Of a stretch of 64,000 nucleotides of DNA, positions 43,614-57,400 are shown piece by piece. A model generated the notes under the pieces. The model saw only the letters and a program-made list of their open reading frames with translations, ran no database searches and had not been told where the DNA came from. This DNA is from Bolinopsis microptera (lineage: Eukaryota > Ctenophora > Tentaculata > Lobata > Bolinopsidae). How positions within the stretch are numbered: position 1 is the stretch's first letter; each line of letters begins with the position of its first letter. Where the stretch lies: assembly GCF_026151205.1 (NCBI RefSeq), contig NC_087076.1, positions 21,694,828 to 21,758,827 of the forward strand, in the 5' to 3' direction. The translations under genes were made by a program, and so were the position numbers.

Positions 43614-46600
43614 ATGACTGAAACTTCATTCTGCCCAGCTGTGCGGTTACCGCTAGACCCCTCAACAGTTTTGACGCGAGTTTACAGTTTACACAGACGA
43701 TTATGCAGCAATACAGCTGCATATCGTAGACTACAAAAAGATGCAAGCTCATTAGGTAAGTTTCCCAAATTATCTCATTGTTTTACTAAACAACACATGT
43801 TTAACTTTACACTGATTCAAGGGGCTTATTGTTATTACTAACGCTAGCTAATTTTACATATGTAGATTGTAGGGATATTGTTTATTTTTTGAGTTGTACA
43901 TTTTTTCTTCTACAGTTGTTGATAGAACAGTCTTTTGTTTTCATTTTACAATTGTAGCCCTATAAAGTTGACCACAGAATAAATAATTCTAGTTTTGTCG
44001 TGCGATATGCATCATTTTTTATCATAACTCGAGTTTACTGTATAGACAGTGATAAAATCTTGTGCATTTTTAGACTCTCAAGAAATAAAGTGATGGATAC
44101 GCTGACTAGAGTCTAGCTTTTTGAGACAGCCGTAATAACTTAACTTAATATAATAAATAAATAACCTTATAACTAACCTTATTAATAAATAATCCAATAG
44201 ATAAATAACATATTTGCTCTGCTACAGAACACAGTCAAAGTGGAAGGGCCCCCGACAGATGACGGGGACAAGCCCAGACCTGTCGCTTTAAATAGGGTAA
44301 TCCAATTTTCTAAACTCTTATCAGCCCGGTTTACTTACTTATCTCACGTCACGCACGTGGAAAGTATGGGTAAACTTGTGCCGAGTTTGGAAATACTGGA
44401 GACATTTATTTATCGGTTTAAATTGTGGTTGAATGTGGTTTTTTGCAGCCGTTATTTTGAAATGATAAGTGAAAAATAAGGATAAAAAAGCAAGCCATGG
44501 TCTAAAATTCCGTTGTATTTAACAATGGAACCGCAAAGCTTTTTTATTATTGTAAAGCTCGTAAAAGAATGATACGAGAAGATTAACCTGTAAAAGCATT
44601 TTGACGGATACTAACGTAATGCCAATGGTCGACTAATTTTATAGCTGAAATTTGATAAAAGAAGTTTATTGTTCCTTTATGAGTATTGCTGAAAGCACAG
44701 TGTAAGGCCTACACGGACCGCCTCTAACTAGCCAATCCCTGTTTACATGCCGTGTAGCAGGGGACTAGAAAGAGCTAAACTAGTAAGCGGGGCATAGCCA
44801 ATACACAATACTTCCATCATTGAGTATATTACCAACCAGAAGGAAAATTTCCTTGTGTTTGGAATCAACCAAGACGAAAGTTGTACAATCCAGCGAAATT
44901 GATCAGACGTTAAGAAATTGCAGCTGTTTCTGTCAGTGAATTTTGAATCAACATTTGCCGTCTGTACAGGACACAACGTACAAGGAACATCCTCATAATC
45001 TTGAAGTGGCTCGTAATAAGCTGCTCGAATCAAACGACCCTCTTAAAGTTGCTCCTAACTTGAGATATCTGAAGTCTAAAACTACATTTAGAATTCGGGG
45101 CTCAAACTGTGCATAAAATCTATAAACAGAATAAAACATAACACCTTCTATAACACCTTTTAACACCTTTTAACACATTCTATCACAGTTGAGACGTGAC
45201 GATGATCGCTCAGAAAGGAGCGTCAGTTTCGCGGAGTCCATGACGGAGGTATTCGAACGATCAGCCAGCTCGAGCAGCGAGACAGACACATATTCTAGCG
45301 ATGAGGAGAGTTATACTGAAACCGACGAGGTTGATCGGTCGTCTACCGTGCAGGACGGGGAGCGGTCTGTGGAAGAGGGGAGTGAGAGGTCTGTGGAAGA
45401 GGGGAGTGCGGTGACAGACGACGAGGAATCGATGATCGTGAAATCTGATGTTACCGAAGTGCCGGTTACTGTGACGGAAACCAAGTAAGACTTATCATTG
45501 GCGAAAGAACAATATCTGTGTTTCGGTGATGTATATAAATAGCCATTATTGCAGTTAAACTTTAAATGTTTAATTTTAATATACAGCTCCTATTACTAGA
45601 TTTCAGGCTTCAGCCCAAATTCTAAATTATAAAAGTGCGTTTTTCAGGTACGAAAACGCATCAGTTGTAAAACAAGAAGCGGAAATACTAGTCGCTATTA
45701 GGGAACCGCAAAAACCAAACATCTTACCTCCTCCTCCGCCCTCTTTTGACGACAAACTAGACAAAGAAGCGCCTTTTACAGTGCTTCACCCTACACTTGA
45801 CGGACAACAACTCAAGTGGAGTGCTACAATCGAGTCAGAGCAGACAGGAATCCAGATACCGGGGATTGAAACTGAACAATCAGTCACTGTCATCAAGAAA
45901 GATTCAGATGCAAGTAGTTTAAACAGTAATGATGCAAATAGGCACCCTGTCATTACAGAAATCATCGAGACGGAAGATTTTGGGAAGCTAAGATCTGTCA
46001 ATAATGATTCAGAGTGTGAAGCAGACTCGCCGCCAATTTACGAAAATATGAGCAAGTCTTACCTAGAAACGGTAACAAGGCACAGAAATTCCTCCGAATC
46101 GTCTTATTCCTCCAATTCTACCTCTAGTAGGAGCCTCTCTCTATCCGAGACACAAGGTATTGATCAAAAGACGTACGTTTTAGAAAAACCCACAGTACCT
46201 CCAAAAAGGGAACGAAGAGAGGTTGTTGACGACTACGATCCAGCCTACGACGTCGCTCATGCTTTTCCTCAGAAAAGTAGTCGCCCGATCCAGTCAGTCG
46301 AATTTGATGACAGTGAGAGGGACATCGACTTTGAAATCAATCACAGGAGAGCAAGGGCAAGTAGTCCGTACAGTACAATACTGAATCTCGAAGTGGACGA
46401 AGATGATATTCGAACCAGAGAGATTCCCAGCAGTGTGGTACCTGTCCCTGCCGGGATGACTCCAATAGCAGCTGGAGTCAAAACGTCCCGACTCTCCATT
46501 ACACCTGCTCCCGATAAACCTGAATACAAACCTGAGTCCCCTGTGTATTCAGTGGTTAACAAGAAAAAGGTCGTTCACAGCGACGAATCTATTCCTAGAC

Positions 46601-49600
46601 CTTACAATGATGATAAGATAGAAGAACAGAATGTCACGACAAAAACAAAGAGGGAATCAAAGAAAAGTAACAAAAAGAATCCCCTGAAACTATCTATTTT
46701 TGGTAAATCAAACGATAAGAAAGTGAGCATAAGAAGACAGATAAGCGGACCGGTGGGTCAAGTGGTCCACTATTCGGGACAGTCTGATTCAGCCCAAATG
46801 AAGACTCTCGGTGTTGGAATCTACGAGGAAGGAGCCAGAACTGGCAGTCATCCTGGGGAGGAAACACGACCCACTGGTCAGGTTGAGATTGTAAACTTCG
46901 CTCCAGAGTCGGATGATGGAGATGACCTTTCAGATCCCACCCTGCACCAGACCATGTTCGTGGACATCAGAAAGGAAAACAGTGAGGTCGAATACCAAGT
47001 TGTGAAAAAGAAGAAGAAACCACAGAAGAGGGTCACTATTATTACAGACAAACCAAACGAAGAGAACAAGCACTCCGAAAGTGAGTCTACGCTCCACCAA
47101 TCAATGTTTTCTGACGTGCAAGTCAAGCAGAAACCCATCCCGCCTCCACTATTAGAGCCAAGCTACGAGATAGATCCCCCTGCTAAGTTCCGGGACTACA
47201 AACCTGCTAAACAGCAAAAACCACCAAGGAGAGCAGTCAGACAAGTCTCAAAAGATGATATTGGACTTCCTCTCGGGACTGTTATTCACGAAGTATGTGG
47301 TGGTGCCACACCAGTTTATTAAATTTGGAGCTTCGAAAAATTAAACCGTTTAATGTAAAGTTAAACTGTTATGTCTTGTGATTTCGTAATTTACAGCTAC
47401 CTAACTATTTCCTCTGGTCTCTTGAATTATAAACCTGGTTGCAGGTTGCAGGTTGCAACAAAATGCTAACCATATACGAACGTCACTAACTATTTCCCTC
47501 TCAGAAAGGGAAATCATCCCCCGAACTGATGGACGCGTTTGGTATCGCAGTGAAGGATAGAACCTCTCCTGAGCTTCACAAACCTAGGGTTATAAAATCC
47601 AACAACACTGCAGTCAGATCAGACAGTATCCTGGACCTCAAGGAAGCGAGTAGTAGGAGGTTATCTGAACCTGTTATTACGAGTAGTGAAGAGGAAGGGA
47701 GGAGGAGGAGGGGGAGGAGATCCAGAAGGAAGAGCTCTCCTGGGGAGGAAGACAGGAGAAGAAGGAGGAGTTCTGAGCCGGTTGTGGAGGATAAACAGCC
47801 TTCAAAACCAACCTTGCATAGCAGAAATGACGTAATAATATGTTTGAATGCTTGGTCCCGATTTTAATTGCATGTAATTATGATGTGATAAAATGGCTGT
47901 TTATGTGAATATGTCGTGCTGTATAAGAATTTAAGCGACGATTTAAGCGTCTAATGAAATAGACGTGCTAGCACGTCTACTGCTCTTAATTAAAGTTGTA
48001 CGAAAACCACTATAATTATTACTAATAATTACTATAATTATTACTAATAATTACTAATAATTACTATAATTATTACTAATTTCAGGCTTACATGAGTCTG
48101 GTAAGAAACCAAATCCCGGGTCTGGAGAATGTGGAGCCGACCGTCATAGAAAAATACGTCAAAACTCTGGTATCACTACCGGGCGAGGAGCCCAATTTTC
48201 GACAATCAGCACCAAAAATCCTTGATATTCAACCTAAACAGGTACATTTTTCTTCACACCAGAAAACTTTAAATCAATGGCATTTGGGGAAGTAAGAAAC
48301 TCACAATAAATTGAGGTTCACTTTTTGGATATCTGTGTTAAGGAGTTAAATGAGTTGAGTTGAAGTTAAAACCGATCCCACATATTTTAAAAACATAACC
48401 ACAACCCTTTCTTAGAATCCTAGTAACATGTCTCGTTTACATGTTTAATGCTTACAAGTGTTGACTTTGTAGTCGCTGTAGACTTCAACCTCGCATAAAG
48501 TTAAAATCCCATCCGGTAGGTCTACTCTGATCTGATCTGCGACAACATTCCCACAGTCAAACTCGTACACACGTTTATCTTTTTTAAAAGCTAGTGTTTC
48601 ACCACATTTCTTCTGAGTTTTTCCAGACAGAACAAATACCTGATGATATGAAGTAGAAAGTATCTTGACAAGTAAGGATATGGGTCCTTTTTTGTATACT
48701 TTCTTTATATTAATATGTACACAAAATTACCCATCGCATCCAAAATTTATATAATTAAAATAATTACTGGCTGTTTTTGTTTTCCCTTTTTAAGCCTTTC
48801 CAATCTGAATTGCACGCACTTATTAGTTTACAGTCTGCCCATGATATGAAATCTGATTCTCAATCATTTACTCGTATATGAGTTATGACAAACCTGAGCT
48901 CCGTCAATTCTGTCTTGACAACAGTCGTCTCTGTTATAGATTACTACCTTGGAAACGTTGTAATCAGCTGCGAGGTCAAGCTTCCACCATTGGGGGCCTG
49001 TAGCTGATGCACCAGTATGTGTACAGGTGCTGAAAGATAAATTCCAGTCATGGTGAAGTGATGAGTTCAACATGTTATATGCGTGACTCAGCGCTATTGC
49101 AGACTCGCATGCTAAAAGCAAAAAGGAGGAGCTTGAAGTTGACTCCTTATTGAAACTTTGAAATCTACTTTAAAATCACGGATATCTTGATTGTTTTGAG
49201 GTTGGGAAGGCATGAGAACGGAACAACAACATCTTTTACCCATATTCACTGTGTCACAACTCACAACTCATGTAACTCACTTGCTTCTCCAATTTCCATC
49301 TGTATTTCCGTCAATGGCCCACTCTGCTAATCCATCTGGCATCCCATATTTTGTGCTGCTTTGTGAAGCCGAAAAGTGGGAATTTTCGATAAGATCTACT
49401 GAAAAGGAAGATTTTTATTTTTCAGAAATTTTTACTACATTGTACTTAATCAGCATCCAAACATCAATGATAGTTCATCTCAGTTACCAGATATTAGGGC
49501 CATATAATTGTAATGTTGACTTCAAAATCCAAGTGATGGGTTATAAATTGTGCTAAAACGGTCACAAAGACTTTCGCTTAGATCCTGATTTAGATTAGAT

Positions 49601-51451
49601 TCTGCTTTCCCACGACAGTTAAATGACATATAAGAATATGATAAAAAATGATTCTATCCGTTCACGAGGAGGGGCCCTAAGGCATGAAAGAAATGTTTGG
49701 TATTTTATTCTCATACCATATTGTCCTAACGTTGAATAAGATTAGGACGTTATTTGCTATTTGGAGGAGCTTATTAAGGATTACCAGAAAGAACGATTCC
49801 TGTGATCGTCAGCAACAGAGAGTGTACTCCTAACAGCAAGGTCCTGAACTTCATCCTGACACACTGTATCACTAATCTGTTATCTGTAGGTGTAGGTTAT
49901 CTGTTACATTCTATGATGATGGGAAAGATTAGTATAAGATAACTGTACCGGGAAGAAATGTTCCATCAAACTTAAAAATCAGACCTGCTGCTAGCGTATC
50001 TTTTTTATGACGTCGAAGTGACGTCAAATATTTGAGGCTTGAAATTGAGCATATAAGTGCCTGCGTATAAAAAAAGTATGTTTGAACACACTACACAGTC
50101 CTGACATAATATGACATTACAATTTAATAGACCATGGATAAATCTTAGTTGTGACTCATTAAAGTTCAGAACTTCGTCTCTTCCCTCAAGTTAAATGGGC
50201 AATTCGGTAATGTAGCTACGCACGGTTAACCGTTCGTAGCTACATTACCGAATTGCCCAATATACTTAGATATTCCTAGCATACCCCAAGACACTGAATA
50301 GTCCTAATAGTCTATGTAATAAGCGCCATGAGTTGGCACAGAATGTTTTGTCTCTGATTTTGATAAATTTGGTACCAAAAGTTGCCTCTAAGTGTGAATA
50401 ATGCAAATTCACTCTGTAGCAAAATAACGTCGAGCTATATGTGGGCCTACTGTGCATTACAAGAATGTACAAAGGACGAAAAATGGGTAATTTATTGCGT
50501 AAAATGCCTATAACTCCTAAAATATTGAATATTTTAAAATAATTATTACAGTATCGTAATGAACTTAGTCAGACGCAACTTTTGGTACTAAAATTATAAT
50601 ATTTAAAGCACCAATTTTTTCAAAAATTTTTTCAAAATTTCACACAAGGGGGACCCTTGTGTTGAGATTGAAAAATTTTGGAAATAATTTTCCTTTAAAT
50701 CTTAAAATATTAGTACTAAAATTTTGTCTCGATGAGCTGATTACGATGCCATAATAATTATGTGATAATAACTGAAAATGTGAAAGTTATAGGCCAAAAA
50801 CTAAAAATTTGCGCGAAAAAAGCACGCGCGGCGAACAAGCGCCGTGTAGCATTTTTAGCGAAAATTGCTACACGGTGGATTTATTTTATTCACATTTTTA
50901 GACAAATTTTGGTACCAAATTTATCGAAATCGAAGAAAAAAAGTTCTGTGCTCGCGCTTGGCGCTTATTACACTGACTATAAAGCAATCCTAGATATTCG
51001 GATTCCAAACTTACGCCTAGATAACGTTATATTCTATGCCATAGATAAATGATACCTAATCAGTAATCACTGTATGAATACGCTATATAGTATATACATA
51101 TCCTTTACATGATATAGTTACATATCCTTTGCTGCTGATCCCTCGGACACGTAAAGCACTGAGAATGAACAGGGGTTATCTAAGTGATGGTTACTTTATA
51201 TACGAGAATCTAGGGCAAGGGAGTCAGATGGATTCTCATCCTTATGTTTTATCAACCAGGGCGAATTTAAATGGGGTGTTCGAGAAGGAGTGGTTTGCTC
51301 AATTAGGGGGGATATATCACCTCTCGCACTATAATTATTAGGGTGCGCTAAACATATTCGTCCAATAACACCCCATTACTGAGTCATCAGTCATGTGACT
51401 AGATTCCAGATGTGTTGGTGGCTCACTGAATCAAGAGTAGGAAGGTATTAC

Positions 51452-51486
<35 letters not shown>

Positions 51487-54400
51487 ATTACGTTTCGTGA
51501 AAAGTCGGGGTGAGTCGTGAGATGTGCCGAGAGCGGGAATTGAACCCACGACCTTACTGTAAACATAGTAAAGGAAAACCATGATTTACCCCGCCCGGAT
51601 TTACCGCAAACCCGCGGCCATGTCCTTCCCCAGATTTGGAATTAAATAAATAAAACATATAAATGTAAACAACAAACCCCCGATTTACTGCGGACCACGA
51701 TTTACTGTGCTTTTTACCTTGCCCAAACTTCGCGGTAAATCGGAGTTTTACTATACTATACTAAAGCTTCGACTCAAAGTTCAGAATTCCTCTTCCATCA
51801 AATCGGATCATGAATACAAAATATGGTATTACTATAATTAATATAAGATCCATTGTTATACATGAAAATATTCTGTTTCCTTATTATACAGTGCCAACAT
51901 GGTTTTAAGATCTTGCAGCAATGCTGCTTTATTATGTTAAATACTTTATACTACTTTAAGGAATGAGGGCATATCACTACTCTTACATCCCAGGAATCAG
52001 GGAGCATGTTTGATCCTGACATGATCGAACAATACATCTCACACATGCAGAGGCAACAAAAACATAAAGGAATTCAAATGGGTGAACTTGACTTTTTTGA
52101 TCAGAAAGTTCTCAGAAAATACCGAAGACTGACCAAGACCACACGTCCTAATGAGAAGGTGAATAAACCCGCCACTACAGAGAAGGACCTAAGGAGACAA
52201 AGTCAGGATATCTTTGAACAGCGCCGTGCTTCAATCGGGAAGTTTTTAGCGAATCCTGAGAATCGCCCCAGATCGGAGGTTAGTTGGTCTATAGACTTCC
52301 ACTAACCATCTCTTTTACCAATTTTAAGTATAAATATTTGCACCACCAATAGTACAGTGTGGTTACAAGGTCTTTCCTTTAATAGTGAGTCACACCTGCC
52401 TTCTCATAGAGTTTCACCTACCTAAACATGGATGATAAGAAAGGTCCCTGGTACAAAGAAGACGGCCAACAAGATAAAGGGTTGACAAAAGATGATTTAT
52501 TAGCAGGGCGTAGGGTCAGTGCCAAGAAGGACCCCAGGTTTCCTGACTACTACAAACGACCCAATGGTAGGTGTAATGGGTAAAAAAAAAGATTCGACAT
52601 TGATTTTGAAGATTTGTGAGCTCTGGTGTATGCCAAATTCGTAACCATTGCTGTAACGAACATGAGGCTAACAATTGTCTACTGCTCATTCTTAATCTAA
52701 CCTAATGTTCGTCATAGGTATTATATCATTATTAGAGTCAGAAATTCATAAAAATCAACTGAAAACAAATACTTTTAATACTTTGTACCCTTCAGTCGCA
52801 GTTCAAAGGTCACACAGTACGAACGCTCTGGACAGTCACCTCAAGACCAGACTCCTGCTCTCCCACGCTACAAGATCTGAAGGAAGTCTCAAGATTGCCG
52901 ACAGAAACTCCTCTACAAGTTCCATGCCTGACCGATATCGAAAACTTGTGAAAACTCCGGAAGATTTTGTAAGGGTTTTTAATTGACTGCTTTGTGCAAA
53001 TCAACAAACTTTAGTTTTATCGTGTATTATCTTCTTGACGATAGCTCTTTAGAGACTTATTTTAAGACATCCTCCAGGATCCTCCTGACCCGAAGCCAAG
53101 ATCACGTGACAGACGCTCCCACGACAGCAAACAGACTGCAAACGAACCTAAACGAAATAATTCTGACAGACAAACAAATAAACACGACAACCAGCAACGG
53201 TCTCGCGACAAACAGGACGACAAGCGACGGTCTCGCGACAAACACGACGACAAGCGACGGTCTCGTGACAAACACGACGACAAGCTTCACAACATCAGCT
53301 CGATAGGACGAAACGGGACATATGATTCTCACATGACATACGACTCTCATGCTGGTATAGCCTTAATTAGCTTCTGTCTTATGTGAAAGCACTGACAGCA
53401 GATAACATTGCCTACTTCATTGGCCCTTTTTAGGCGGACATAATTTCAGCCCGACAAAATTATGGACACAACAATTTCTTTGAACGTGCATGGTTGCCGG
53501 ACTTTATTTTTGGCAGGCATTACGTGGACGCTAAGCTCTCCAGCGCTCACGTAATTTCAGACCAAATAAAGTTTTATTCCCAATAATGGCCAATACCCTG
53601 CGGTGTTACTGTTATTGGCACAATACACCTCACAGATCGCAGGAGACCGTCCCGACAGTCGCACAATGTGGACCCGAGGGAGAGGATCAGGGAGAAACAG
53701 TCGAGATCATTACAGAACGATTTTTACGACTTGAGACAGCCCGTCCCTCCCAAACCTTCAAAGGTATTGTATTACTAAATACCCAGCGTTCTTCCAACCT
53801 TTCACAATTGTGAGTTGTGACTTTAACGTTGTATCTAATATAACATCATTAAATGTGTGGACATCAAGTCCTGTTCAGACCCCTACAGTGACTCTGTTCA
53901 GGAGTACAGAACGAGTTCGATATCGTCCTCAGAGAACAGGAGCTTGTACGGATCTCAAGAGTCTCTGAGACGAGCTCAGCAAGAAGAGGATGGCTCTCAG
54001 GGGTCGCTTAACAGTCAAGATAATCGCAGGTTCACTATATAACATATTTCATGTCTTATATACGTAATTTTACATATAATTCTCTTAGCACAAAACCGTT
54101 TTATACAAATCCTATGTTTTCATGTTCAAAGTTAAGCAGTTTCTTAGGGGCCATCTACTTAGGACGTCCGGCAAATAGGGAGGGGGTGGTTTTGGAATTT
54201 CGGACAAATCCGGACTTAACGGGTAATACTCGTAAAATATTTGTTTCTCTGCGCACGTCCTGGTACTGGTAGGTTATAAATATAAACCTACAAATCCGGA
54301 CAGGGGGAGGGGGTGGTTTCTGAAAATCTGGACGTCCGGAAATTTTGGCAGAATTAACGAAATTAAATTGATGGGCATTGGGATTTGGGCCATTTTCAAT

Positions 54401-57400
54401 CAAGTTGACAGCTATTAGCTCATTCATAATGAAAATGAACAACAAGAAATGCGAGTGAATGGCCGTTTATTTCTGGTGCTTCCCTTTGATGGGCTACAAC
54501 CCACCCCTGGTTAAGCAGATGATCTGGAAAGCACGCTTATAGCAAACAGTATAAATAATTTAATCGAAATGCACACCAAGGGTAAATAATTTGCTGAATA
54601 GTTGAGCTAGCAAAAAACAGTTTCTTAGAACGATTCTCAACCGTTTAAAAGTAAGACCACAGCATTACTATTAGCCCAATGCTTTGAACAGAATTTGTTT
54701 GAGGCTGTTATTAAACAATGTTCTGTATTTTTAACATAGTAGTACTAGTAGTAGTAGTAGTTACCGTGACTTTTACGACTAATGAAATATAACTTTCCCG
54801 CATTTAAGTCATTATATTTCTGAATTTTCTGCATTATAGAACAATTTGCCGTTTTAACAAAGATTTAGGAGTTCAAGGTCGTTGGTTTTTTATCGAAAAA
54901 AATGGTTAAACAAGTTTGAAAATATGCAGCCGTAGGTGTTCAATAAATATGGGACGATGCTTTATATTAGGGGCCATCTAATATAAGGCTCATGGTAGTC
55001 GCGGGTGTCGCGGAAATAGGGAGGGGGGATGGTTTTGAGAATTCTACTCCTCGTTGAGGATGGGGATATAGCTTGAATAGAGGAAAGACTGTCTGACCAT
55101 ATGATGATGTGTGTGTTGGTAAAAGTTGATAGATATTTACAAGCTTCGATGATGGCAGTGAGTTCTGTTTGATAAACGGTGCAATAATCGGGAAGCTTGA
55201 AAGATCTTTCCTCGAGGGTAGTGTTGTTGTTGTCAGTGGTGATAATATAACCAGCCCCGCTACCTTAGTCTGTGCGTGACCCGTCTGTGTAGCAGGTGAT
55301 GGTTTCACTGGGGATGTTATCGATGGTGTTTTGGATTGAGCCCCTAGATATTCAATGTTGTCAGCTCCAGGAGTGGTGACCGTGAAGCGTCGTTCAAGCA
55401 TCATGTGTTGACATGGTATTTAATATATAATATATAATAGTATTTGACATATATAATATGTAAATACACACTATAGTGCAATGTGAATACTCGGACAGAT
55501 AGAAGTACAGGCTGAGAACGAGTAGAAGGCCACTGAGGCAGTGCAACCCATCAAACGGTGCCTCTTAATTATTCGAGAATCTGGGGCCAGGGGAGTCAGA
55601 GAGTGCAACCCATCAAACGGTGCCTCTTAATTATTCGAGAATCTGGGGCCAGGGGAGTCAGAGATATTTGACTTATGATGTTTTATTAATTAACCAGAGC
55701 GATTTTAATTGACCATCTGCAGCGTAAGGGATATTTAACATGGATAAACTTTTTTGAGCATTACGAGGAGAGACCGCACGCTACGCTCTAAAATTGCGCA
55801 GCACATACAAATTGGCATTCCAATCACATCCCTTTACGGAATAACGTGACTTGCTTCCAAGCTTGTTATTGGCCCTTAAGAGCCCGCTTAGTATGCTGCA
55901 TATTCATGAAAACCAAGTTTTATGCGAGCAGTTTCATTAATAAAACACCCCTGTATCACCATAGTGAAAGGTCACCGGAATATGAAGGTCACGTGTTCAG
56001 GGTAGCTTACGCATGTGACTCCATACTGGAGTCTAGACAATCACGTGACTCAGCTATAGACACCAGACGGTGATTAGCTCTGTACTAGACAGTGGCTGCT
56101 TGCGAACAACCCTGTTAAGCTCCGCTATTTGTAAGTCACGTGACACAAATAGAGCGTTTCTATTGGCTTTCAAATGATCACGTGATATCAAACCTGCACT
56201 CTGATTAGCTCCCGGGCTGCATCTCAGCACGCATTGCCTATAAATAGCCAGGCCAAGATACCATTGGGTTCCATTCGTTCTCTTCCGTAGTCTGTTTGGC
56301 ACTCTTAGCCACTAGCCAGTGCCCCTCTTCGTCTTATCACTCATGTAGAGATAAGAGAGCCGTATCGTATCGTATCGTAGGGCATGTTTTCGTTGAGCGC
56401 ACAACTCCCGTTTGTTCTTTGAATCACAGACTTTATTCCTGCTTGCTTTGAAACTTCCTCGATAGAGATCGGTTCACAACGCCCAAGTGTGGTTACTTGT
56501 TTTGACTTTCGAGGATATAGGTCTCACTTCTCAGTGCCTATTACTCACTCCTGCTGTAGCCTGTAGAAATAACTTTAAACTAGGCTTGAGTAATGAGTTT
56601 GGCTGAAGTGTGCCTCTAATAACCTAGTATAAGAATCTAGTAGCCTACTATAACCTTTCATAAGCTTGTTAAACGGCTAAACGCCCCTAGTAAGCGTAAA
56701 TAAACATTTTAGGATGTCCAATAATTTAGGTGTTAAATGGTGTTAAAGATGAAATTTCGAAGAAAATTTTATGGCATGAAATGGCATAAAATGGAGAATT
56801 ACTCATGGGTTTTTCCATTTTCTCTATATAAATATAATAGAAAAAGTCTCCAATTTATGCCATTGGCCCCCCCCCCCCCATTCGGACATACCTTGTATCA
56901 CGTCGTGACCCACACGGTCGTTTCACTATATTATATGGTTTCACTATATTATATGGTGTAGAGATTCTACGATACAAGGGGAGCCGTGCACTCGTGCGCG
57001 GCGGGTCATACAATAACAACGTATGACAAGACATACCCGGACAGGGGGAGGGAGGGCCGGGGGTGGTCTGAAAATTTGCGATTTCGGCGGACGTCCTAAG
57101 TAGATGGCCCCTTATTCTTGTCACTATATATCTCAAATTTCTTTATTTCAGAAGGAGATCAAAGAGCGATGATAAGAGAAATAATTCTAAAGACAGAAAG
57201 GTATCAAACAAAATATTCAAGTGAATACCGTACCCTACTTGGTGGTGATCGTACAACTACAAGCTTAAAATTTCATTTTAAGTATCTGTGTTAGGCTTTG
57301 CATTTTGGGGGTTTTCTTGACGTGTGATACCTCTGTAAGTATCCAAAAATAGTAGTCGATTATTATTTAATCTTTTCAGGGACGCAGGGCATGCGAAGAG

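Noticed and set aside
48864-49121. Lectin exon beginning at a CTTTTAG acceptor near 49112
   Set aside because: The acceptor at 49030 (ATCTTTCAG) gives correct phase with the upstream exon and a proper domain alignment; the longer version adds unrelated residues.
54967-55404. 145-codon minus-strand ORF
   Set aside because: Shadow frame of the degenerate RNase H fragment, which reads correctly in another frame.
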